In this document: piece after piece, positions 16,057-23,724 of the stretch | How the letters are laid out: every line of letters begins with the position of its first letter | Position numbering within the stretch: position 1 is the stretch's first letter | Source: UBA1494_A sp963973975 | Lineage (GTDB): Bacteria > Bacteroidota > Bacteroidia > Flavobacteriales_E > Vicingaceae | Length of the DNA stretch: 64,000 nt | Assembly (NCBI GenBank): GCA_963973975.1 | Contig: CAXBCF010000015.1 | Location: 5,854-69,853 of the forward strand | Reading direction: 5' to 3' | The notes under the pieces: generated by a model | Told to the model about the DNA's origin: nothing | The model's database searches: none | What the model saw: only the letters and a program-made list of their open reading frames with translations | Position numbers and translations under genes: made by a program

Positions 16057-16724
16057 TAAAGATCGTTTAATAAAAAAAGTGTGTCATCAGTTAAATTTCT
16101 GATTGCCAAATCAATTTCCCAGGCTGCTTTATTTCGCTTTTCTACATAATTGGAAATTGAACGGAGTTGAATGCAAGGCAAATCCATCATGCGACAAGCA
16201 TAAAAAAAAGCGGCTCCTTCCATGCTCTCAACTTGGGGTTGAAACATGCTCTCAATTTTGGAAATTGATGCTTCATCCCCATGTACAGTATTGACAGTGA
16301 TGCCATGCACTTTTTCCCATCGATGCGTTTGATACAGCTTTTCGGGCAAATTTGAATTGAGTAAGGCATTTTCAAATGGAAAAGCATTGGCGGCTTGTAA
16401 TTGCAATTCACTAATGCTAATAAACTCTTTGCCATTTTCTGCTCCCATTTCAGGAAAACAATCAGAAAATACCTCAACTACTTGTCCCAATTTTAAGTTT
16501 CTGTCAAAAGCACCTGCCAAGCCCAAATTGATTGCCAAATCATAATTTTTATTGACCAAGTATTTCCCCAAAGCAAAAGCAGTGGCTGTCATGCCAACTC
16601 CAGTGATTAAAAAATCAACAACTAAATCATTGTAGTAATACTTATTCTTACTTACGGGATTCCCTAAACTACTTCGCAAAAGCTCAACTTCCATTTCAGT
16701 TGCTGAGACAATTAATAACTGCAT
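16056..16724 (-). CDS. mqnB: Futalosine hydrolase
   Basis: Nucleosidase of the MTAN/purine phosphorylase fold that releases hypoxanthine from futalosine in the menaquinone pathway. 222 residues. Family features are VSATEMEVELL at 6-16, LITGVGMTATAFALG near 39-53, NLGLAGAFD near 66-74, and VESMEGAAFFYAC near 163-175, whose Glu is the expected substrate-binding acid. It is followed directly by mqnD and lies 41 bases downstream of pepD on the same strand. MTA/SAH nucleosidase is the alternative name, but pairing with mqnD favours MqnB. Confidence 0.9.
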   Translation of the reverse strand: MQLLIVSATEMEVELLRSSLGNPVSKNKYYYNDLVVDFLITGVGMTATAFALGKYLVNKNYDLAINLGLAGAFDRNLKLGQVVEVFSDCFPEMGAENGKEFISISELQLQAANAFPFENALLNSNLPEKLYQTHRWEKVHGITVNTVHGDEASISKIESMFQPQVESMEGAAFFYACRMMDLPCIQLRSISNYVEKRNKAAWEIDLAIRNLTDDTLFLLNDL

Positions 16725-16765
16725 AATCAGAAAAATTTAGTCTAAAGTAAACAGAAATTGGAAAG

Positions 16766-18229
16766 CTAAGTTCTTTTTGGAATTCGTTTCAAGGTTTCCA
16801 ATAAAAAACCCCAATACTTCTGCACCGAAGAAATTTGAACTTTCTCGTCTGGAGAATGCGCTCCTCGAATTGTAGGTCCAAATGAAACTATGTCCATTTT
16901 CGGATAATTGCTGCCAATAATACCGCATTCTAAACCTGCATGACAGGCCATAACTCGTGGTTCAGACTCAAATTTCTCTCTATAAAGCGCACTCATTAGT
17001 TCCACAATATCTGATTGTGTTCTAGGTGTCCATCCAGGGTAGTCTCCATCGGTTTCAATTTCACAAGCTATTCCTGCAAAAGCAGAAATAATGGCCCTCA
17101 CCTCATCCTCTTTTTCTGAATCAACTGAACTGCGACACAAACACAAACACCTAAGAGTTCCCTCTTCCATTTCAATTTGCGCCAAATTATTTGAAGTTTG
17201 CACCATGTCAGGAATACTAGGACTCATTCTGTAAATTCCATTTGGAAGCGCATACAAAGCCTGACTTAAGCTTCTCGTGAAAGCAGGATTTGTCATTTTT
17301 TTAGCCGAGCTAGTTGGCTCAACAATCAAAGCCAAGTTGGGATCAGAATCAACATGTTCCGCAATAATTTCTTCTTTTGCTTGATTTATAATTTTCTGAA
17401 ATAAGTCCTTACTCTCTCGAGGGATCGCCAAATTCAACTCTGCCTCTCTAGGAATGGCATTTCTCAGACTTCCACCGTGAAATGATTGAATCCCAACATC
17501 CATTTTCTCACTCACTAAATAAATCAGTCGGTTGGCCAATTTGTTAGCATTTCCAAGACCTTTATTGATGTCCATTCCCGAATGTCCGCCTGAAAGTCCT
17601 TTTAATGTCAGTTTATACGCAACAAAATTTGCAGGCAAATCAATCAAATCATACTTGGCTGTAATGGTTACATTCACACCTCCTGCACAACCAATTGTTA
17701 GTTCATCGTCATCTTCAGTATCTAAATTCAATAAAATTTCACCTTCTAAAAATCCGGGTTTTAATCCAAATGCACCTGTCATTCCAGTTTCTTCATCTAT
17801 TGTAAATAAGGCTTCTATAGCTGGATGAGCTATTTCTTTAGATTCTAAAAGAGCCATCATGGTAGCCGCTCCAATACCGTTATCCGCGCCCAAAGTTGTT
17901 CCGTCTGCTTTCACCCAATCACCGTCCACAAACATTTTAATTCCTTCTTTGTCGAAATCGAAAACTGTTGCATTATTTTTTTGATGCACCATGTCTAAAT
18001 GCGATTGTAAAACAATTTTCTTTCGATCTTCCATGCCTTGAGATGCAGGCTTTTTTATCAAAACATTTCCAACTTCATCTGTAATGGTTTCTAAACCGAG
18101 TTTTTTACCAAAGTCCTGCATAAAAGCAATTACACGTTCTTCCTTTTTTGATGGACGTGGAACAGCATTTAAGGCTGCAAAATTTCTCCACAATGCTTCC
18201 GGTTTTAGATTAAATAGTTCTTTTGACAT
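16766..18229 (-). CDS. pepD: Aminoacyl-histidine dipeptidase (M20, PepD)
   Basis: Cytosolic zinc dipeptidase that cleaves Xaa-His and other dipeptides. The 487 residues match PepD. Metal and catalytic residues are visible: H77-x-D79 (QSHLDMVHQ), D116 (LGADNGIG), E146-E147 (DEETG), and the lid domain GGHSGMDINKGLGNA near 216-230. It heads a minus-strand run with mqnB and mqnD. The ATG at 18229 is preceded by an AT-rich spacer shared with the divergent toxin-antitoxin pair. Confidence 0.95.
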   Translation of the reverse strand: MSKELFNLKPEALWRNFAALNAVPRPSKKEERVIAFMQDFGKKLGLETITDEVGNVLIKKPASQGMEDRKKIVLQSHLDMVHQKNNATVFDFDKEGIKMFVDGDWVKADGTTLGADNGIGAATMMALLESKEIAHPAIEALFTIDEETGMTGAFGLKPGFLEGEILLNLDTEDDDELTIGCAGGVNVTITAKYDLIDLPANFVAYKLTLKGLSGGHSGMDINKGLGNANKLANRLIYLVSEKMDVGIQSFHGGSLRNAIPREAELNLAIPRESKDLFQKIINQAKEEIIAEHVDSDPNLALIVEPTSSAKKMTNPAFTRSLSQALYALPNGIYRMSPSIPDMVQTSNNLAQIEMEEGTLRCLCLCRSSVDSEKEDEVRAIISAFAGIACEIETDGDYPGWTPRTQSDIVELMSALYREKFESEPRVMACHAGLECGIIGSNYPKMDIVSFGPTIRGAHSPDEKVQISSVQKYWGFLLETLKRIPKRT

Positions 18230-18325
18230 GCTCTTTTTTTAAGTGTTGCTGCAAAGGTAGTTTTTATGATGGAGAACTATTTAAGAACTTTCCGTGAAAT
18301 TTAATTTATTCAATATATTTAATAT

Positions 18326-18350
18326 TTATATTTGTAAAAAATAAATATAA
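18326..18350. promoter_or_regulatory. Candidate toxin-antitoxin promoter/operator
   Basis: TATATTTG (18327-18334) matches the Bacteroidota -7 box, about 20 bases before the antitoxin ATG. It overlaps one arm of a perfect 8-bp inverted repeat, TTATATTT (18326-18333) and AAATATAA (18343-18350). A palindrome over the promoter is what an autoregulating ribbon-helix-helix antitoxin would bind. No good -33 TTG is seen. The AT-rich context makes chance matches easy. Confidence 0.35.
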
Positions 18351-18354
18351 GTAA

Positions 18355-18597
18355 ATGATTACATTCACTAGTTCTCTACCCGAAGACCTGTTAAAAGAAT
18401 TATCAGAGAAGGCTAAAAAGCTCTCTATGCCAAAGAACAAGTTAATTGAAAAAGCTTTGCGAATTTACCTTAAACAGATTACACGTTTAGAATACATTCA
18501 ATCATATCAAAAGGTTGAACAAGATCAAGATGTGCTGAGTATCGCAGAAGAAGGAATGGAAGATTACCTTAAGCAATTAGAAAATGAAGAAAGCTGA
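18355..18597 (+). CDS. Ribbon-helix-helix antitoxin
   Basis: 80-residue protein with an N-terminal RHH/CopG DNA-binding fold: ITFTSSLPEDLLKEL (strand plus helix) then KNKLIEKALRIYL. The acidic C-terminal tail (DYLKQLENEES) would wrap the toxin. It overlaps the start of the MazF-like gene by 14 bases, the usual coupling of antitoxin first and toxin second. It would neutralise the toxin and repress its own promoter; an inverted repeat over the -7 box supports this. Confidence 0.85.
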   Translation: MITFTSSLPEDLLKELSEKAKKLSMPKNKLIEKALRIYLKQITRLEYIQSYQKVEQDQDVLSIAEEGMEDYLKQLENEES

Positions 18598-18919
18598 AAT
18601 TTGGATGGGAAATCTCAATCCGAGCCAAGGAAGTAAACAAGCAGGATTTCGTCCACTTTTAATTGTTAGTGGTAATTTATTAAATACGCATTCTCCTGTT
18701 GTTTGGGTTTGCCCTTTGACATCAAAAATTAAAAACTACAAAGGAGATCTTATTCTCAATCCAAACAAGAAAAATGGATTAACTCAGCAATCTGAAGTAT
18801 TAGCCATGCACTTTCGTTCTATTAGTAAATCAAGATTAATAGAAAAGTTAGGAACAATTGAAGCAAATCAACTCGCTGAGCTAAGAAAAAGTTTGAATGA
18901 AATAATGGAGTTAGACTAA
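18584..18919 (+). CDS. MazF/PemK-type mRNA interferase toxin
   Basis: 111-residue type II toxin of the MazF/PemK fold, expected to cut mRNA at short motifs. Features are EIWMGNLNPSQGSKQAGFRPLLIVS at residues 5-29 (the conserved GxxQGxEqxGxRPxlIvs loop, here SKQ for the usual Glu) and VWVCPLTSKIK near 42-52, with helix-rich RLIEKLGTIEANQLAEL near the end. All hallmark regions are present, so it should be active. It is encoded as the second gene of the antitoxin operon. Confidence 0.9.
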   Translation: MKKAEIWMGNLNPSQGSKQAGFRPLLIVSGNLLNTHSPVVWVCPLTSKIKNYKGDLILNPNKKNGLTQQSEVLAMHFRSISKSRLIEKLGTIEANQLAELRKSLNEIMELD

Positions 18920-19489
18920 ACACTTTGAACTTTGATAGTTTAACGACTATTTAGATAATCACAACTTTGGAAATATTTATTTTTTAAAATAGTAGAGTAG
19001 CAGCGCTGTATGTTATTGTATTCAAAACCAAAAACTATAACCACATAGAAACATAGATTTATTGTTTACTTTATATGGAAAAAGAATTATACCGATTATG
19101 ATTTTAAAGTCGCTTAAATACACCATAAAATCTATATCGGCATTATACTTATAGAAATTTTATTAATGGCATTAAAATACTACTTAGGTATTACATAGAA
19201 ATTAAATTTTAACATAGTGATCACTATGTTAAGCAAAGCTTCTATATCTTTCATTCTTGAAAGCTATGTTTCTATGTGGTTAAAATAATCCTGATTAGAT
19301 TTACTATTTTTCCCAAAAACTGTTTAAAGATTTAACACTAGCAATTTAAACTTTCATAATTCATAATTAACAGATTAGTAATTGGTAATTATACATAATT
19401 CGGGTTTTAAAAAAATAAACCCAAGAAAGCTTCTCAGCTTTTTATATCTTAGCAACATCTTAACGACAATTATCTAATTTGACTCTATC
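18920..19489. other. Non-coding gap holding a MITE-like element
   Basis: 570 bases without a credible gene. It contains the inverted-repeat element at 19038-19282 and a small GGGTTT/AAACCC hairpin at 19402-19422. The last 70 bases precede the ABC binding-protein gene and carry a loose TAATTTG box near 19475. Confidence 0.7.
19038..19282. repeat. MITE-like element with exact 19-bp terminal inverted repeats
   Basis: TAACCACATAGAAACATAG (19038-19056) is repeated exactly in inverse at 19264-19282, enclosing 245 bp. Inside are two nested palindromes. One is an imperfect hairpin from about 19089 to 19147 (ACCGATTATGATTTTA with TAAAATCTATATCGG), whose right arm is the exact inverse of 5664-5684. 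The other is a perfect 24-bp palindrome at 19209-19232 (TTAACATAGTGA and its complement). There is no ORF, and no clear target duplication was found. Confidence 0.6.
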
Positions 19490-21217
19490 ATGCTTAACTT
19501 TTTGAATGCAAAGCAAAATCTATTCTTTTTACTACCACTTCTATTACTTACAGCATGTTTGAATGAATCAAACTTAAATCAAAAAGAGGTAATCGTGATT
19601 CGAGAAATGGCAGATGCCACTACTTTAAATCCTGTTTTTTCAGGTGGTGAACTTTCAGGAATTGTCGGCATGCAGCTCTATCAAACGTTAATTGGAATTG
19701 ATTACAGAAGCAATGAACTTGTTGGAATTCTTGCAAAATCTGCTCCAAGCCAAGAAGTGGATAGCAATGGCAGATTGAACTTAACTTTTGAACTTAGAGA
19801 AGAGGCAACATTTGATGATGGAACTCCCATTTTAGCTGAAGACGTGCTGTTCTCTATTAAACTCAATCTTTGTCCTGCATACCAACAAATGGGAGGCGCA
19901 GCCTATTACAACTTTATTGAAGCATTTGAAATAGATAACACTAATCCTAGGAAGTTTACGATTATTTGTGAAGATGCAGCCACACGAAACAAATTTGCAG
20001 CAGGTGATTTTGCGGTTTTACCGAGAAAAAATTATGATCCCAATAATGTTCTCGAGTCTTTTAGCATTGACGATTTAAAAACAATTGAGCAATCAAAAAA
20101 CAATGAAAAACTAGCAGAATTTGCAACTCAATTTGAGGCCAATCAATTTGCTTTTGAGCCAAATTTCATTTCCGGTTCAGGGCCTTACAAACTTAGTAAG
20201 TGGGAAAAAGGCCAATTTATTCTACTTGAAAAGAAAAATAATTGGTGGGGAGAATCCATAGAAGAAAATATCTTTTTTGATGCAAGGGCCCCAAAAATTC
20301 GATATGAAATCATTAATGATCCGGTAACAGCACTTACTGCTCTTAAATCAGGAAAAATTGATTTCATGCGCAACATTCCTGCAAGTGATTTTAGCAAACT
20401 AGAATCAAATAAACAACTAACTACTCTGAGCAAAGAAATTTTTGGCTATCAATACATTGGATTCAACCTGAATCAACCTTTGCTCCAATCAACTTCTCTG
20501 CGACAAGCAGTTGCTTATGCAATTCCCACTGAAAAAATCATCGAAGTTGTTTTTTATGGTCAGGCCGTTCCAACTTATGGCCCCTTTTCTCCAATTCAAA
20601 AAGAATTCGATTCAAATTTTAAAAACAAGTATCAATACAATTTAGAAAAAAGCAAACAGCTGTTAAAAATAGATCAGTGGAAAGATTTTGACGGTGATGG
20701 AATTTTAGAAAAAGGAATTAAAGATGATACGCTCTCGCTTTCTTTGAAGTATCATTACAACGCGGGCAATGAACAAAGAAAAGCGGTCGGTTTAATTATG
20801 CAAAGTGAATTTAAAAAAATTGGAATTGAACTCGAAGTGCTCGCTTTAGAATGGTCGGTTTACCTTCAAGGACTCAGAAATGGAGAATTTGATTTATTCT
20901 ATGGAGGAGTTGTTTCCATGCCTGTTTCCTCAGACTTTAACTCACTCTTTCATTCTGAATTGGCAAATGGTGGAAGAAACTATGCCAATTACCAAAGTGC
21001 TGTCACGGATAGTTTAATTCAACTAATAAACAATGAAAAAAATCAAAATAAATCAAAGGATTTGATAAATGCATTCAGTGAAAACATTCAAGAAGATTTA
21101 CCCTATTTCTTTCTTTTAACACCAAAAGAAAACATTGCATACAGCAATGCTTTAAAGAACGTATCTATTTATTCAATTCGACCCAACTATTGGGCACCTG
21201 AAATTAGCTGGAAATAG
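19490..21217 (+). CDS. ABC transporter substrate-binding lipoprotein (peptide/nickel type)
   Basis: Family 5 solute-binding protein of 575 residues. The N-terminus has a lipoprotein signal with lipobox LLTAC (Cys at about residue 23). The body follows the DppA/OppA pattern: REEATFDDGTPILAEDVLFS near 105-124 and SGSGPYKLSKWEKGQF near 227-242, then the C-terminal lobe with GLRNGEFDLFYGG near 457. It would deliver oligopeptides or similar ligands to the two permeases encoded directly behind it (3-base gap to the first). No ATPase gene is in the cluster. Confidence 0.9.
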   Translation: MLNFLNAKQNLFFLLPLLLLTACLNESNLNQKEVIVIREMADATTLNPVFSGGELSGIVGMQLYQTLIGIDYRSNELVGILAKSAPSQEVDSNGRLNLTFELREEATFDDGTPILAEDVLFSIKLNLCPAYQQMGGAAYYNFIEAFEIDNTNPRKFTIICEDAATRNKFAAGDFAVLPRKNYDPNNVLESFSIDDLKTIEQSKNNEKLAEFATQFEANQFAFEPNFISGSGPYKLSKWEKGQFILLEKKNNWWGESIEENIFFDARAPKIRYEIINDPVTALTALKSGKIDFMRNIPASDFSKLESNKQLTTLSKEIFGYQYIGFNLNQPLLQSTSLRQAVAYAIPTEKIIEVVFYGQAVPTYGPFSPIQKEFDSNFKNKYQYNLEKSKQLLKIDQWKDFDGDGILEKGIKDDTLSLSLKYHYNAGNEQRKAVGLIMQSEFKKIGIELEVLALEWSVYLQGLRNGEFDLFYGGVVSMPVSSDFNSLFHSELANGGRNYANYQSAVTDSLIQLINNEKNQNKSKDLINAFSENIQEDLPYFFLLTPKENIAYSNALKNVSIYSIRPNYWAPEISWK

Positions 21218-21220
21218 CTT

Positions 21221-22561
21221 ATGCTTTATTTCGCCAAACGTCTGCTGCTCTTTATTCCCACCCTTTTGGTGCTTTCTTTATTTTTCTTTTACTTGAGTAA
21301 ATTAACAAAAGGCGATCCTATTCTCAATCAGGTTGAAGCTAGTATGAAAACTGAATTCAACCCACAGTTAGAAGCAAAACTTTACAATACTTTAAATAAG
21401 AAATACGCATTAGACCTCCCAAGTTTCTATTTTTCAATACACCGAAAAACAAGTTCAGACACACTTGATAAAATTCCTGACCCACAGATTCGTAAAAACC
21501 TAGTTAATTGGGCCTATGAAATGGGTTCTTGGGAAAAAGCCAACCAAATCCACCATAAGGTAAAGCTTGCGCTTGCTTCTGATCTATCTTTTAAAAGCAA
21601 ACAGTATTTGTATCAAACACTTAAAAAAGGAAGTTTAGAAGAAATATCAAGCGTTATAAAACCAACTCAACCATTAGACATAGAAAAAAATGCCAATTCA
21701 TTTCATTGGAGTAATTTCAGCTTGCGATTTAATTGGTACGGTTTCAATAATCAATACCATCGATGGATTGGAAATGTATTCACTGGAAACCTTGGGAGTT
21801 CCTATTTAGACGGAAAAGCGGTGAATACAAAAATTGGACAAGCGGTGTATTGGACACTTTTGATTAGTTCACTTTCTTTAATAATTGCTATTATAATTGC
21901 TATTCCATTGGCAGTATATTCAGCATATTTTCCAAATGCTCTATGGAGCAAAACGATTCAACTACTTTTTCTCGGCCTTTACTCCATTCCAAATTTCTGG
22001 TTAGCTACCCTATTGATTATTTTTCTTGCAGGTGGTGATTACTTTTCAATCTTTCCAGCTTATGGCCCAGGACTAATCAATGAAAATGATGGTTTTTTCA
22101 GAATCCTTCAAATTCGTTTCAACCACCTTTTTCTCCCTGTTCTATGTGTAACTTATGCTTCATTGGCTTATTTATTTAAGCAAGTTAAAAATTCCATGCA
22201 AAAAGAACTAAGCCAAGCGTATGTTCAGGCTGCTTTTGCGAGAGGTTTATCCATCCATCAAGTTCTTTGGAAACATGCATTTAAAAATGCCAGTTTACCA
22301 TTAATTACCTTACTTGGAAAAACCTTGCCGGCTTTGTTTTCAGGAAGTTTTATCATTGAATACATTTTCTCCATTCAGGGAATGGGAAAACTCACCATCG
22401 ATTCTTTTTTTGCAAGGGACTATCCAGTCATTTTTGGAATTTTAATGCTAGTCTCTTTGCTGACACTTTTAGGAGCATGGCTTGCTGATATTTTTTATCA
22501 AAAAGTAGATCCGAAAATTCAAATTGGTACCAATACTAATCAAAAAAATTCTTCAAGTTGA
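21221..22561 (+). CDS. ABC transporter permease, DppB-like
   Basis: 446-residue inner-membrane permease. A first membrane helix at about residues 8-26 is followed by a long periplasmic insertion (about 30-190) that makes it larger than the usual 310-340 residues. The conserved C-terminal part has five helices. The EAA-type loop QAYVQAAFARGLSIHQVLWKHAFKNASLP (from about 330), which would contact the ATPase, is split here for description only. It sits between the binding protein and the DppC-like permease, whose start overlaps its stop. Confidence 0.9.
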   Translation: MLYFAKRLLLFIPTLLVLSLFFFYLSKLTKGDPILNQVEASMKTEFNPQLEAKLYNTLNKKYALDLPSFYFSIHRKTSSDTLDKIPDPQIRKNLVNWAYEMGSWEKANQIHHKVKLALASDLSFKSKQYLYQTLKKGSLEEISSVIKPTQPLDIEKNANSFHWSNFSLRFNWYGFNNQYHRWIGNVFTGNLGSSYLDGKAVNTKIGQAVYWTLLISSLSLIIAIIIAIPLAVYSAYFPNALWSKTIQLLFLGLYSIPNFWLATLLIIFLAGGDYFSIFPAYGPGLINENDGFFRILQIRFNHLFLPVLCVTYASLAYLFKQVKNSMQKELSQAYVQAAFARGLSIHQVLWKHAFKNASLPLITLLGKTLPALFSGSFIIEYIFSIQGMGKLTIDSFFARDYPVIFGILMLVSLLTLLGAWLADIFYQKVDPKIQIGTNTNQKNSSS

Positions 22562-23715
22562 ATCGAATTAAAAACAACTTTTTGATACGATTCTCTAAGC
22601 TTCTCATTTCAGTTTGGGTGATTATCGCTGTTTTAGCACCTGCAATTGCAAATGACAAAGCTTTGTTTGAGATTGATGAGAATGGATGGAGCTTTCCGTT
22701 TTTAAGTAATGAAGTGAATCAATCAACCAATACACATTTCAAAATAGTTGCTCTAATCCCCTATTCTGCAGAAAACTTAGATTTGAAAAATGCCAATTTC
22801 ATAGGACCTTTCGACAAGCAGAAAGTCCAATCAACTTATTATCGACATTGGTTGGGAACAGACCAACTTGGCAGAGATGTATTGGCAAACTTGATTCATG
22901 GAAGTAGAACAGCACTTTTAGTTGGACTTCTATCCATGTTTATTGCTGGTTTTATTGGGATTATTTTGGGTTTTAGTGCAGCATTTTTTGGAGATAATCA
23001 ACTTAGAATAAAGCGACACAAATTAATTATCAACTCATTCCTATTTATTGGATTTCTTATTGCTATCGTTTATTTAATTCCTTGGGAGGTAGCAAGTGTA
23101 AATTATGGAAACAAATTATTTATACTTCTGATTTTTTGCTTTCTTTTTATTGGCTTGTATTACTTATTGGTATTTTTTGTTCGTCAACTCACTAAAAATA
23201 AGGTTTCTAAAAAAACGTTTATTCCTGTTGACCTAATTATCGGTAGGCTAATCGAAATTGTGGAAGCAACCCCACTTTTATTTCTTGTTGTTGCTTTGGC
23301 ATCTATTATGGAAGCCTCTTTAAACTCAATTATCTTAATTATTGGCTTAACTGGATGGGTAAGTATTGCGAAATATGCACGAGCAGAAGTTTTAAAAATA
23401 AAGAACTTAGATTATGTAGAATCAGGGTGGGCTTTGGGGTACAGTAATTTTAGAATTCTATTTAAACACATTTTACCGAATGCACTTACGCCAATTCTCA
23501 CAGCTTTATCATTTGGAGTTGCTGCAGCTATTTTAATTGAAGCCAGTCTATCATTTATAGGTTTGGGGATTTCAGCTTCCGAACCTAGTTGGGGAAGTCT
23601 TTTAGCTGCTGCTCGAAGTAATTATGAGGCTTGGTGGTTGGCAATATTTCCTGGTTTAGCTATTTTTCTCACTGTTCTTAGTTGTAATTCTATTGGTGAA
23701 AACTACAACAGATAA
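22558..23715 (+). CDS. ABC transporter permease, DppC-like
   Basis: 385-residue partner permease. It has the DppC hallmarks: WLGTDQLGRDVLANLIHGSR near residues 100-119 (the tail of the N-terminal domain) and the EAA loop region YVESGWALGYSNFRILFKHILPNALTP (from about 283), followed by EASLSFIGLGISASEPSWG near 330-348. The start is TTG at 22558, overlapping the upstream TGA; no earlier ATG is possible and the reading matches the family N-terminus, so it is accepted. An extra hydrophobic hairpin lies at about 150-210. Confidence 0.88.
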   Translation: MNRIKNNFLIRFSKLLISVWVIIAVLAPAIANDKALFEIDENGWSFPFLSNEVNQSTNTHFKIVALIPYSAENLDLKNANFIGPFDKQKVQSTYYRHWLGTDQLGRDVLANLIHGSRTALLVGLLSMFIAGFIGIILGFSAAFFGDNQLRIKRHKLIINSFLFIGFLIAIVYLIPWEVASVNYGNKLFILLIFCFLFIGLYYLLVFFVRQLTKNKVSKKTFIPVDLIIGRLIEIVEATPLLFLVVALASIMEASLNSIILIIGLTGWVSIAKYARAEVLKIKNLDYVESGWALGYSNFRILFKHILPNALTPILTALSFGVAAAILIEASLSFIGLGISASEPSWGSLLAAARSNYEAWWLAIFPGLAIFLTVLSCNSIGENYNR

Positions 23716-23724
23716 AAATTTAAT

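Noticed and set aside
16187..16477. 96-codon minus-strand ORF inside mqnB
   Set aside because: It lies in another frame of a well-supported enzyme gene and has no family resemblance.
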